Of a DNA stretch of 64,000 bases, positions 1 through 10,337 are shown piece after piece; the stretch's first letter is position 1; each line of letters starts with the position of its first letter. Where the stretch lies: positions 1,426,001 through 1,490,000 of the forward strand of contig JAHEWK010000016.1 of NCBI GenBank assembly GCA_020740775.1, in the 5' to 3' direction. The notes under the pieces are model-generated. The model was not told the DNA's origin. It was given only the letters and a program-made list of their open reading frames with translations, and ran no database searches. The translations under genes were made by a program, and so were the position numbers. The stretch is from Ilyonectria destructans (taxonomy: Eukaryota > Ascomycota > Sordariomycetes > Hypocreales > Nectriaceae).

Positions 1-480
1 ATGAATGATGGGGCCGTCTTGATGATTGGCGCCCACGATAGCTTAGATGAAAAGGAACACGACGACAATGACTTGGCTTGATTGAAATCTACTGTAATTC
101 TCTTTTTATTAATAACACGCAATATGGAAAAGGTCAAATGGACCACGGCAAGATAGAAACCGAATAAAAAGTTCAAAATGTACTTATTTCACGTGCCCTT
201 CAACTTGACAAACCATTCGAGGTGAGATCATTCATTAATGAAGTAATAAAGATAAAATAAAATAAATACATAATAAGCACCATACTTTATGGTAGTATTT
301 ATTCACCACGCACGACAAAGACGAACAGGGAGACGAAAGGGAAGTATCTTAACGTCAAGACGTATGTCTGAATATGCGCTCTAGATGTTTCAGACACGAC
401 AGACAAAGAGTAAAATATTAGGATATAAAATAAACACGACATTAGGGCTTATAAAGTTCATGTAATACTTATGCTTGATT

Positions 481-882
481 ATTTTTCTATACAGTTATCT
501 TTGGTAAGGACGACACGATCATTCTTTTGGAACCACTCAAACATATGTTGCAATTGATCGAGTTTGATCGACATCGTCTCCCCTTGTTCGCCTTCACACC
601 TTTAAAATTGTCGAGTGATCACCTTCGGACATGTGTCTTGATCCCCAACGACAAAGAGAACATCTGTCTGTCGGCTGGCGGGGGCATTCAACCTCTGTGC
701 ATCTCCTGCGAAGCGTGGCCCGGTCTCGGCATTCACGCAAATAACAAAGACTATGATGCGAGCCTCGCGGCCCCGGAAGGAGTCAACTGTGTGACATTCC
801 ACGCCCAGATATCGAGGTATGTCTCTACTATGCGGGCAAGATTTGTTCTTGTTGTACATTGTGATGAGAGTGAATAACTTAG
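481..882 (-). pseudogene. Fragment of a superfamily 1 (UPF1-like) helicase, frameshifted
   Basis: The minus-strand reading from 859 to 602 contains TVDSFRGREARIIVFV and, further on, SRQTDVLFVVGD. These match the C-terminal RecA-like domain (AAA_12) of UPF1/NFX1-type helicases, where the usual pattern is TVDSFQGREADIVIF followed by NVALSRARxxLxxVGD. The similarity continues in other frames on both sides: upstream at about 840-882 a YNxQxEQ-like segment, downstream at about 483-574 a segment with the pattern HMFEWF typical of the tail of these fungal proteins. At least two frame changes and stops interrupt it, and the N-terminal helicase motifs (Walker A, DEAD/DEAQ) are absent. It is therefore a relic of a dispersed helicase gene or of a helicase-bearing element, inside an AT-rich island. 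Confidence 0.7.
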
Positions 883-959
883 GGCCAAGAGAAAGATTCT
901 GAACGAGGCTCTGAATTAAGTTTAGTGCTAATTTGTTCTTCTTGGGGTTATATATAATA

Positions 960-960
<1 letters not shown>

Positions 961-990
<30 letters not shown>
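961..990. repeat. (GAC)10 microsatellite
   Basis: Ten perfect GAC units lie directly after a TATATAATAT stretch, just upstream of the helicase relic. No coding context was recognised. Confidence 0.95.
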
Positions 991-992
<2 letters not shown>

Positions 993-1403
993 GTCCTTGT
1001 AGCAAGGGATCTTGGACTTCATCAATCGTCGCCAACTGATAATCTTTTTCAAAAGAGGAAAGAAGGGTCACGTACATATGATGTGTTGTTCACTGGAGAC
1101 TAGTTGACAGGAGAAATAGTGGCTTTTCACCAAAGGTCGGTGCACAGAGGAGGGGGAAGTGTCTGCGCTGTCATAGAAAGAGAGAAGCGCCCCTCCCAAG
1201 CTGGAAGGGGGCGAAAGCGGCGACGCAGATGGAGGCTGATGAGACTGGTGAAAGGAGGAAAACGTGGAAGTTGCGGATGGCGAGTGGCATTTTATATGTC
1301 CACGCAAACATTGTTGGTGGTCCTTCCCGCTTGCTCCAGAGATACTTGCTTCCGTGTGCGTCTTCTTGGTTTCTTCGCCAATCCTACTTCCGTTCATAGA
1401 TTA

Positions 1404-1575
1404 AGAGTATTGGTATTCGCACACACACCTAATACTACTTGCACACCTAATTAAATCCTGATGATAATTATCTATACCCAATAAAAACTTTTAGAATACT
1501 ATTTTTTAATATTTGTCCCCTAATAATAATAAAGTTGATTTTATTGAATGAAATTTACTTATAAATATAAGAAGC
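1404..1575 (+). repeat. Degenerate AT-rich direct repeat, copy 1
   Basis: Begins with AGAGTATTGGTATTCGCACA and includes TAATATTTGTCCCCTAATAA. A diverged second copy in the same orientation lies at about 2653-2823. The two share the starting AGAGTA..ATTCGCACACACAC block, an AATTAATCCT..ATTATC block and a TATTTxTCCCCTAATAA block, with many transition-like differences and small indels between. It could be the eroded ends (LTR-like) or internal part of an old transposon; no target duplication was identified. Confidence 0.5.
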
Positions 1576-2652
1576 CCAAGGTCTAAGACACGCCTATTTG
1601 GTGAGTGCATGTATCTTTCTCGACATGGAATTCTTCTTATATTTCCCAGACGGCCTAGAGAGAGAGAGAGACCATCCTGCTTGACATGTAATCAACTAAT
1701 ATGTTTTTTTTTGACCGTTTGCTTCAACAGTTATTACTGAGTCGCTTCTTCTACATCGATGGCGTATTCTTTCATTTCCGATTCTCCACCGCGTCCTCTG
1801 ATTCCCCTGCCGAAAGTGCCTCTTCAAATGTGCTAGAATCTGTTACTGCTTCTTACTGAAATTCCCTGGTGGGCTCTTCGCAGTGACTAACGAGTTTCGT
1901 GTTTCTAGTGAGAGCCGGGGAGCTGCTCGGATCGTTCTCGGTCGGTACCGTCCTGCCCAGTTAGTGGAAGCTGGGATGTCGAGCTCTCCAGCCTTCTGAG
2001 AAGCATACATCACCCAAGTGAACAGTGAGTTAATTAGGTGTATGAAGATTATGTTTAGTTTGAACTCTCACATGGTCCTCATTAGCTTAAATTTGAACGT
2101 ATCTGAATCCTCTAAAGAGAAGACGAAAGACGAATTATCCTATATCGACAAGACCGAGGATCACAGAGGCACAATTCTTATATAAGTTCTGCCTCGTGAA
2201 ATAATTTGCAACTCCAACATCGGGTCGTAATGAAGGCTAGGAGACAAGTTACTGCATGCGGGTAGTGATATAGAGCTCAGGCTGGCCTTTCTGTCTCCCT
2301 GCTTACCCCGACTGGTCTAGCAACGGGTCACTGCCCCAAGATACGCGATCCTGCCGGGTCAACTTCCTCAATCACCCCAAATGTAGCGACTCAGTCACAG
2401 TATATAGCGAGAGGGAAAAATGTACAGTGAACTTATACAATGGCCAGTCGTTCGAAAGGTGGATATCTAGCAGCAAGTGTGTATGAAGTTGCCTCCTCAC
2501 AGTAGTAGAGGCGGGGTCGCGAGTTCAGTATAGGTCAGCATACCCACGAGAGAGAGGCACTAACTAGGTGTAGCCCACGCCCAAGAGAATAGAGAGGTAA
2601 TTTCCAGTCAGTAATCCAGGAGCGGAATGGGAGTCAACCTGGGCTAAGGGAA

Positions 2653-2823
2653 AAGAGTACTGCAATTCGCACACACACAAGTACATGCTTTAATCCTAAA
2701 GACAATTATCAGCAATAAACCTAATGTAGCAGTTTAGGACACAACATTTTTATAATCTTCAGTCTTAGTATTTATCCCCTAATAAGAATTCTTGTTGTGT
2801 TTATTGAGTTAGATATAAGAACA
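2653..2823 (+). repeat. Degenerate AT-rich direct repeat, copy 2
   Basis: Second copy of the repeat at 1404-1575, starting AGAGTACTGCAATTCGCACA and containing AGTATTTATCCCCTAATAAG. A possible third, weaker relative lies in the AT-rich island at about 38,570-38,770, where TCAGTATTTATTCTCTAAG occurs. Boundaries are approximate. Confidence 0.5.
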
Positions 2824-3033
2824 CGGGAAAAAAGGAACAATGTCAGTATGTAGGGACCAGCATGCTTCTCTCTCAACTTGTCCACCTTATAGTCCGCCAC
2901 AGAAGACCATTTTGTAAGCCCTAACCAGACCTGGTCTCTGGGTTTGAATCATTATTAAATAATAACATCAGGACCTAATTATAGCCCTAATACACTCATC
3001 CATGTGTTCATCCATCAAGAGCAACATCCACGC

Positions 3034-5044
3034 TTATAACGACTGCAAGAGCTTCTTCCAAAAGGTCGTCTGCCCCGGTACCTCGCCCCTGTTTACCGAC
3101 CCCTTGGAATCCAAATCGGTTCTCCTGCCACTATCAAGGTCGATCGACCAGCTACGCTTGATCGGGTCGCTGCTTCTCCAATACAACTTGCCTGCCACAT
3201 AGATGATTCCGAATAGGGGAATGAGGATGTAGGCGTCGACAAAGGAACCCGCGTCGAACGGCGACAGCGTCGTCCATCCCTGAATAAAAGCCAAGAAGAT
3301 GCAGGCGCCGAGACCGAGATATGAGAGACCAGGGTACCAGAGAGCCTTGTATGGCAGCTCACTAATGCTTCGGCCCTGGGCCACCCAGGCGCGTCGGAAG
3401 CGGATGTGCATGAGGCTGATGCTTCCCCAAACAAGGAATGTACTGACGCCAGAGAGGTTGACAATATAGCTGTAGGCTTTGGAAGCGCCGGTGGATACGT
3501 TCATCATGGAGATGGCGCCGACAGCGTTGGTAAGGAGGATTGCCCAGACGGGAACGCCCCTGTTGTTAGTCCAACCAAAAATCTTGGGAGCCTTGCCAGA
3601 CTGGGCCATGTACAAGACAGTCCGCGAACCGATGTAGATAGAGGAGTTGATGGCAGATAAACAAGTGATGAGGATGAAGGAGTTGATAAGGTGAACACCT
3701 AGAAGCAATTAGTTTATGTTTTTAATTGCCAATCCTGGATTACTCACCTCCTTCCCATCCAGCAGTCTGTATGGCGATAGTCATCGGGCTCTTCAGTGCC
3801 TTAGACTCTCCGTTGACGAGTCCATCGGCATTCGCGGGACAGGTAAGACCAAAAAAGAAAGCGGACCCCATGTAGACGAAGATAATACGCCAGAAGACCT
3901 GGCGAATAGCCTGGGGAATAGCAGTTCCGGGGTTTCTCGTCTCGGAAGCAGCAATGGCAATCGACTCAACGCCAGAGTAAAATGTCGAGCAAAAGACAAA
4001 TACGGTGGCCACACCGCGGAAGCCGTTACCGTTGAAGGCGCCAGGATCTCTCCAGTAAGTAAACCCAAGCGGTTCGCCCTGGCCAATGAGTCCTCCGGCA
4101 GCATAGACAATAGAGAAGATGAAATAGGCGGTCAGTCCCACGAGTTTAATGAGGGCCAGCCAAAACTCAGCCTCGCCAAACGCCTCAATGCCGAGGAGCT
4201 GGAAGCCCATAAACACCGTCCAGAAGATCAAGAAATATCCCCACAGAGGCACGACGGGCCCCCAGTAAGTCATGATGCTGCAAATAACATTATACTCATT
4301 CGCCAAAACGCATCCCCATATGAGGACTATCGGACTGTCAGTGATGCGCATCTAGGGCTTCCACATTGGAATAAACACCAACAGTAATTCCAACCCACGC
4401 ATAAAGCGAACGCCTTGTCAACGAGGCGTTCGGCGAGTGATATGAAGCTCCCTCCACCAGGGTATAGCGTTGTCACCTCACCAAGGGATTGCATGATTGA
4501 AAACGCGATGATTCCTGTTGTAAAATGGTCAGTTTCTGCTTTGAGACAATGTATCATGACTGTGCCCGTGTGAGAAGCAGCACCATCTTCATCTCGTCTT
4601 CTCTTATGTGCTATCCCCTTGAGATACCATGTATCATGATTGTGCCTTTGTGAGAAACGGCGCCATCCTCGTCTCGTCTTATCTCGGTCTCATGTTTTGA
4701 GGCGCCATCATGACATCTCACGACTCACACGTTTCTGAATCACGGCGCCTTTTCCCAACACGGTTCATTTCTTTACACAGGAACATACCAATTACTCCAA
4801 ACCCGATGAGCAAGGAGGCTGGGCCACCGTTGTTAAGCGCGCCACCCGCGCCAACAAGTAAACCGGGCCCGATAATACCAGCAAGGGCCATCATGGACAA
4901 ATGGCGATTCTTGAGACCTCTCTTGACACCGGAATCTGGGTCGACGGAGCTATCATAGCTTGAATCCAGGTGAGGCGACCCGGAATCGTAGCCGGCGAGG
5001 CCATCTTCGGCCGCGACGAGCTGGGGATCTTTATTGCCAGACAT
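3034..5044 (-). CDS. Amino-acid permease (APC superfamily, fungal YAT family)
   Basis: Plasma-membrane amino-acid/proton symporter of the Gap1/Agp1 kind. Four exons: 5044-4789, 4514-4383, 4326-3748, 3698-3034, coding 543 residues, the usual length for the family. The ATG at 5044 gives a short acidic cytosolic N-terminus, then RGLKNRHLSMMALAGIIGPG at the start of TM1, the classic entry motif of fungal permeases (RGLKxRHxxMIAxGGxIGTG). About twelve hydrophobic segments follow, including WGPVVPLWGYFLIFW and VPVWAILLTNAVGAISM, and the tail is hydrophilic. Phases agree at all three introns. Intron 2 (4327-4382) uses the weak donor GTTGGT, supported because joining gives the membrane segment WNYFLIWGCVLANEYN. 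Intron 1 (274 nt) is unusually long and holds an 80-bp tandem duplication. Substrate cannot be told from sequence. Family certain, exact exon edges likely. Confidence 0.9.
4541..4690. repeat. Degenerate 80-bp tandem duplication within permease intron 1
   Basis: The block starting TTGAGACAATGTATCATGAC at 4541 is repeated from about 4619-4631 (TTGAGATACCATGTATCATG) with a period of 80 bp. The copies diverge mostly by C/T and A/G changes. The repeat lies entirely inside intron 1 (4515-4788). Confidence 0.75.
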
Positions 5045-6674
5045 GGGCGCTGGGTGTCGATGTTACTGATAGGGATCCAGGCAGACGAGAAGGAGGCGCC
5101 GAGGCAGGTGAAAGAGAGAAACAGCTGAGCGACAGGCAGGACTAGCGGGTGCCTATATAAAAATGCTCGAGCTGTATGGGATTGAAGAGAGAGAAAAACT
5201 AAGATAGACTTGCGGTACCTTGGACGGCTGGGATAACAATGGCATCACCGACTCCGCCTGACTAACGCAACCTGGAGTAAACGCTGCAAAGCCGAGGATC
5301 GACCCCTCCTCGTCCCCCATATATTGCCCGAGTTTGCCTAGGTCTGTCTGCTCTGAACCAACACCCCAACAGCTCGCAGGGGTTGTGGATGAGATATTTG
5401 TGACTGTGGACCAGTCAGCGCCAGTGGCACGGCAAACGAGACGGATCTGGATGGGCGAATGTTTCGTGCTAATAAGCTACACTCTACTACGTAGTATTAT
5501 GTATTAGCCTTGGAATTAGCCGACTGGATGGATACGGTGGCAAGTCCCTCTCAATCTCTGATATTGGTCCCTTGGCTTTCTGGATGAACACCCCCACTCA
5601 CAGTAGCCACATTCACAGTAGCACACCACAGATCAGATCGCCTTGCATGTGGCTTTCTTCCCATGTGAGCTAAATCCCCCCCAGCCATTGGATTGCCCTG
5701 CCTAGAAAACAGCACCGGGACTGCCCAGCTGGAGAGCGCCATAGCCGCCGCCGATCACGACATCGCCGACCTGGGACGAAAAGAGTTCGCAAACAGCCAC
5801 AGAGTGGGGGGCCTCTAGCGCAAAACATGGTTACGACGCTGTGGATTCGCTGGAGAGCGGCGGGTTCTGATGAGACACCACGATCCTTTTCAAGGCCAGG
5901 TTCAGCTACGCTTAGTGACTCTGAGACGGGAATGGACAAGCCTGGCGAAGAGGCTGGGGAAATCGTTCGACGACGAGATACTATTTGGTCATGGTTTGCT
6001 GATGGAATCAATTATGCCATCCTCCCCCAGATGGCGAGAGTCAATGCGAAAGTCAATGGCGATGGCGATATTGGTCACGGTTTGCCTGTGCGCTGTGGCA
6101 TCCAATTAGACATCTGTGCCGACCACCCGTACCGTCGTCCTTTTCTTTCGGCCCGAGTCCATTCACAATCAGCGTTGGCGAGAGTCACAAGTGAAGATAT
6201 TTGAAGATGCTCCCTGGCAACCGCCTTCAACGCCCTTCTTCGCAGCCCAGACCGCCCTGCGCAATCTCGACTCCCCCGCCTAGTCCTCATCCCGGGCCAT
6301 CGGCGCTTTCTCTCGTCCATCTGCCCGCGGGCCCGGTCCGCCGATGGTCCCTGATCCGATTTAGGGCTCAGCGGGCTGCAGCGGGCTGGAACCAATCCTG
6401 ATGTGTAAAACCGCTAGCTACCCGCTGTGGAGGGTTCACACCCACCATCAACACAACACTAAGTAAGACACCTGCAAATCGATGGGCTCATGGGAAATCT
6501 ATCATACATCAAGTCTTCGTTTATAGGGTACTTATCAATCTTAGTTTGGGAGGCGCTGAGGTCATCAGTGGCTGAAAAGGCGGGATGCTTTCCACCCCAC
6601 GACACACATTGCATCTTCCGTGTTTCCTTGTTCGCCATAACGCTATTCGTCCTGTTCCCCTCTGCCACAGCATT
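5045..6674. other. Intergenic region upstream of the permease
   Basis: Holds the 5' flank of the permease and the 3' flank of the next minus-strand gene. Short open frames here (for example 5827-6204 and 5670-6011) overlap each other on both strands and match nothing I recognise. A 12-bp palindrome TACTACGTAGTA sits at 5485-5496. Otherwise nothing seen. Confidence 0.5.
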
Positions 6675-7715
6675 TCATATCTCGACGTTTCCGAGAATCT
6701 CTTCAAATATCTCTAGATTCCCTTCATTCCTCTTATCAAACACCGCAAACCACACCTCCTCCCACCAACCGCCCTGGAACTCGGCTTCCTTCAGCACTTC
6801 CAGCCAGCAGTTGGCCACCTCCTTTGGGGGGTTCTTAAACGCTCCACACCCCAGCGCGCCCAGCACGAGCAATCCGTGGCCCCGCTGCGCCGCCATTCTC
6901 AGACACAGCCGCATCTTGGTCTTGGTGAGCTCTCGATCCGAGGGCCGCGAGTAAACGAGCTTTTCGACAGTGCCGCCTGGCGTGTCGAACGTAATCCTGT
7001 CCACGGGTGGAGTGCGTAGTCCGGCGATGCTCAGCACGCTCATGACGGGAAGGTCCACTGGGCTGATGTCTGGCACAAGGAGCTTGTGGCCGGAGTCCTG
7101 GTCAGAACGGATTACGACCACGTCTGGAGTGTATATTCCCATGCGCTGCTTCCAAGGGTAATATCGGCGGTGTAGGGACAGGTAGAGCGAGCTGCGGTAG
7201 CAGAGGGCCTCCTCCTGAGCACGCGCACCTTTCAGCCATCCTCCGCCAGGGCTGACATTGCTGGCCATGTTTAACACGGCGACCCGGCCAGATGCCGGGG
7301 TTTTAGAGGCCGCGAGTGAGATGGCGGCGTTGAAACTGTCATCGTTGACAATCTTGATGGCGGTCCTTCCCGAGGGTGTCCGCTTGGGGCAATCCGCGGC
7401 CTTGAGCGGCGGGAGGGCATCGTAATAAAGGGCCTCGGACCTACTGGCGTGAATGTTGGGCAAGTCCTGGAGGATGTCGGGGAGAACGGTGCGTGTCTCC
7501 TTGGCCACGGCTGCGAGTTCGGCCCCGCGTCTATAGCTGCCCTTGTGTCGGCCGCGTGACGATTGCGGATATTGGGACGGCTGTGAGGTAGCTGGTGCAG
7601 CTGAAGATGACGATTCCGCGCCAGCTGGTGAAGACTGCACTGGCTGAGAGGGTCTGGACGAGGGTTTCTTAGAGAGCCAAGTATCCAGTGTTCCCTGGCC
7701 AGATGAAGATGCCAT
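6675..7715 (-). CDS. Microbial-type poly(ADP-ribose) glycohydrolase (macrodomain hydrolase)
   Basis: Predicted to remove ADP-ribose or poly(ADP-ribose) from proteins. Single exon, 346 residues starting at the ATG at 7715; the frame stays open upstream but only through a GTG, so 7715 is chosen. Residues 1-65 are low-complexity Ser/Pro/Gln. The catalytic macrodomain-like PARG domain (TIGR02452/PF10021) follows from about residue 68. The signature loop is VSPGGGWLKGARAQEEALCY (GGG at 157-159, QEE at 167-169, the glutamates being the expected catalytic pair), and the phosphate-binding strand is LGALGCGAFKNPP near residue 300. All key residues are present, so it should be active. The extreme N-terminus, QGTLDTWLSKK (Q7-L14), resembles a degenerate PCNA-interacting PIP box. 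That is inference only; the enzyme family call is firm. Confidence 0.88.
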   Translation of the reverse strand: MASSSGQGTLDTWLSKKPSSRPSQPVQSSPAGAESSSSAAPATSQPSQYPQSSRGRHKGSYRRGAELAAVAKETRTVLPDILQDLPNIHASRSEALYYDALPPLKAADCPKRTPSGRTAIKIVNDDSFNAAISLAASKTPASGRVAVLNMASNVSPGGGWLKGARAQEEALCYRSSLYLSLHRRYYPWKQRMGIYTPDVVVIRSDQDSGHKLLVPDISPVDLPVMSVLSIAGLRTPPVDRITFDTPGGTVEKLVYSRPSDRELTKTKMRLCLRMAAQRGHGLLVLGALGCGAFKNPPKEVANCWLEVLKEAEFQGGWWEEVWFAVFDKRNEGNLEIFEEILGNVEI

Positions 7716-8205
7716 GCTGAGTTTGGGTCCGTATTTTCGTGTACCTTCGAAAGTCACGCAAATCCAGAGAGATCAACAATGTCGGTTGGTTTATTGAGCG
7801 GTTTGTCTCTCTTTTTGGGAGTTAGGCGTACCGTTTGATGTTGTGAGAGAGAGCGCGGGCGTGAGCCAACTTGAGCAGGCACCAGCAGCGCATCAGTCAC
7901 GCCGGCGGCCTGGAACAGGCTAGTCACGCCCCGTTCCTCAACTTCACCTTCAGCTGCGGTTTCGACCGCCACGAGCTGCACAAACTCCCCAAAAACGAAA
8001 AGAAATAGGAACCTCGTGCTAATACGGACTTAAAATACACATGACTCAATAATCGTTTTGCTATTGTACATCTTTTTTCCATATCCAGTGAAGGGGTATC
8101 TCCGAATCACTACGAGCGTGGTAGTACAGTTTATACATAGTTCTGAAAGACGAACACATGCAAACACATGCAATTGTCTCCCTTCTCCTCCTATCAAGAC
8201 GCTGT
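7716..8205. other. Short intergenic region between two minus-strand genes
   Basis: An open frame continues upstream of the PARG start (7754-7981, minus) but has no ATG and no recognisable similarity; it is probably leader. The rest is the 5' flank of the PARG and 3' flank of the Bcs1-like gene. Confidence 0.5.
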
Positions 8206-9606
8206 TCATGCAGGAGTCTTGATCGCACCCTCCGGAACTGCCTCCTCGGCCTCAAATTTCCTCGGGATAAGCCCTTCGGCCATGTCAATAGCGCCTTTCA
8301 TGTCATTCTTGTTGAACAAGAAGAGTCCTTGAATCGCCGCCGTGCTCGTGTTCCTGTTCGATGGCTTCCCGTCAGGTCCCTCACCAAATAAGCCAAGCTC
8401 GTCGAGGCGGACAAGGAAGCGCTCTCGGCCAGAGTGGTCCACATCCACATCCCCGTAGAAGCGATCCCACATCTGCCCAGCTTGGAATCGAGTCGCCTCT
8501 CCAATACGGAGCATCAGGTCCACTCTACCAGGCCGAATCAGTGCGGGGTCAAGACGGTCAACGTGGTTCGTAGTCAGGAACGCGATGCGCTCTTCTCCGG
8601 CAGCAACTCCATCGAGGGCGTTCAAAAGACCCGAGAAGGTCACCGTAGCACCGTTATATCCGTCAGAATCCCGCTGTCGTCGGTTGACAAATGCAGCGTC
8701 TGCATCCTCTAGGAGCAGCAGACTCCTCTTGGGCAGCTTAGTCAACAGGTAGGCCAACTTGTCATCCGTCATCCCCATCTCACTGAGGTTGATCATGGCA
8801 ACACTAAAGTCCAGCTCTCCGGCCAACGCCTGGATGAAGGATGTCTTTCCACTGCCAGGGGGACCGAACAGCAGGTATCCTCTCCGGTACGGAATTCCTC
8901 GGTCGACATACCACTGCTGGCGATCCATAAAGTCCTTCACGTCGTTCACGACTGACTCCTTGACACCTTCGTCCAGAACCACAGAAGCCAGAGGCCGCTT
9001 CTTTCTGGGGTCACCAAGAGGCACCCAGTCCATTCCCCGAGCCGAGTATACCACTGTCTTGCCCTCGTTCGCCTTGGCTGCCAGCTTGTGCGCCTCGCTA
9101 AAGACGTTCTCGAAGACGTGTCGGTGCGCCCAGAGAGTCGTCATCTGGAGAATCTCGTGGGGCTCGCCCGTATTCATGTTGGCCGTGTTGTGTTTTTCTC
9201 GGTTAACGGAAATGTATGCGCTCCCGAATTTGACAATGTGTCGTCCATAGCCTGGTTGCAGGAAGAAATGCGCATGCGCCGGTCCGCTGGTGCCCGGTGT
9301 TCGCGACGCGGTCGTCGTTATTACGGACAAGTTGTGGATTCGAGTTAGGCGCGAGGCAATGAAGCCTGGGTTCTCGCGGGGCTGTGACAGCCAGGCGAGA
9401 ATCCATGGGTAGGCAGGATCCTGCTTGCTGATTTCGACATTGACAAGTAGGCGACGGCGGGCCGCTCCGAGTGTAGCTATCGCGCCTTTCCGAGCGAAGG
9501 CTGCGACTGCGCCGAGGGAGGCGAGGCCAATGCCACCCGCAAAGAGCGGGTTGTCGAAGAGGGCATTGATATTTAGCAACGACGCTGAGGCTGATTCAGT
9601 CGACAT
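8206..9606 (-). CDS. Bcs1-like AAA ATPase
   Basis: Intronless, 466 residues from the ATG at 9606. The N-terminus has a hydrophobic segment at about residues 20-38 (LFAGGIGLASLGAVAAFARK) followed by basic residues, as in the internal targeting signal of mitochondrial Bcs1. The BCS1 N-terminal domain follows (about 45-205), then an AAA domain with Walker A GPPGSGKT (248-255), Walker B LLLLEDADA (about 296-304), a sensor 1 region FLTTNHVDRLDPALIRPGR and arginine fingers. Authentic Bcs1 is an inner-membrane translocase that inserts the Rieske protein into complex III. Length, N-terminal layout and the PGY..H segment make this a good candidate for the true orthologue, but filamentous fungi have many Bcs1 paralogues, so the symbol is left open. 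Confidence 0.88.
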   Translation of the reverse strand: MSTESASASLLNINALFDNPLFAGGIGLASLGAVAAFARKGAIATLGAARRRLLVNVEISKQDPAYPWILAWLSQPRENPGFIASRLTRIHNLSVITTTASRTPGTSGPAHAHFFLQPGYGRHIVKFGSAYISVNREKHNTANMNTGEPHEILQMTTLWAHRHVFENVFSEAHKLAAKANEGKTVVYSARGMDWVPLGDPRKKRPLASVVLDEGVKESVVNDVKDFMDRQQWYVDRGIPYRRGYLLFGPPGSGKTSFIQALAGELDFSVAMINLSEMGMTDDKLAYLLTKLPKRSLLLLEDADAAFVNRRQRDSDGYNGATVTFSGLLNALDGVAAGEERIAFLTTNHVDRLDPALIRPGRVDLMLRIGEATRFQAGQMWDRFYGDVDVDHSGRERFLVRLDELGLFGEGPDGKPSNRNTSTAAIQGLFLFNKNDMKGAIDMAEGLIPRKFEAEEAVPEGAIKTPA

Positions 9607-10337
9607 GCCTGTACTTGGGGAGCTGTCGAGAGAAGTAGACTTTGGGTGTGGCGGCCGAGATGGAAATCTGGATTGATGACTAAGCGGGCTAAGAGAAGCC
9701 GAATATGGGGAGTGCTGGTTGTAAGTAGTGTGCCGCGACTCACGTAGTGGGATAACTTGGCTCTATCGTGTATTGATTTTTATGATGTGCTTGATAGTGA
9801 AATATGGATGTTTGGGATATCTTGATTGATCGTGTGGCATGAAGTTGCTCGAGGGAGAGAAATGTACACGCAATATTGGCGGAAGACGATTGGGAATCCA
9901 GCTAATAGTACGAGTTCGAGACTGATATCACATTGACCATGAATATACATGTCAAGCATGAAGTGGCTAGAAACCATTTATAGGGTAAAAGAGATGGAGG
10001 TTCGTAGGATATCCTTGTGGTAATCGAGCAGAAGCGGGAGCATCATAGAAATGATAAAAAAGCAGGAAAGGTGCATTATAAAAGCCCTTTACGATACGGG
10101 AATAGTGAAAAGTGAATAAAATTACCAACGAAATTGCTTTGTGGGCGATTTCCTACTCATGTGTACCTAGCGATAACTAGATGTGCAATGTACATTGCGG
10201 CTGCGAATTCACCTACCCAGCTGAGAGCACCGATAAGACAGCCAGCACAGACAAAAAGAAAGTAATGAATGAGTTAGGTAGGTAGCATGAAATGCTAAAG
10301 ATCAAAAAAAGAAATCAGATGGCGTGGTGAGACTGAA
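9607..10337. other. Intergenic region upstream of the Bcs1-like gene
   Basis: 5' flank of the AAA ATPase and 3' flank of the tRNA gene, moderately AT-rich. On the minus strand the bases just beyond the tRNA 3' end include a T run (TTTCTTTTTTTGATC, about 10,302-10,316), suitable as an RNA polymerase III terminator. No gene seen. Confidence 0.5.

Larger units (their letters stand above)
1..3033. other. AT-rich gene-poor island
   Basis: No intact gene is visible. The stretch is rich in TA dinucleotides and short A/T runs, unlike the GC-rich genes to its right, with a few GC-richer patches (about 1100-1350, 1900-2000, 2270-2400). It contains a broken helicase fragment, a (GAC)n microsatellite and a degenerate direct repeat, listed separately. 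The composition fits a transposon-derived region degraded by C-to-T mutation, but no index was computed. Confidence 0.6.

Noticed and set aside
961..990. (GAC)10 as a possible coding Asp/Val/Arg tract or CRISPR-like array
   Set aside because: Simple microsatellite with no spacers and no open gene around it.
2950..3000. Telomere-like CCCTAA units
   Set aside because: Only isolated AGCCCTAATA-type words, no tandem array; chance occurrence in AT-rich DNA.
7754..7981. Open frame upstream of the PARG gene
   Set aside because: No ATG (begins with GTG), no family resemblance; more likely leader.
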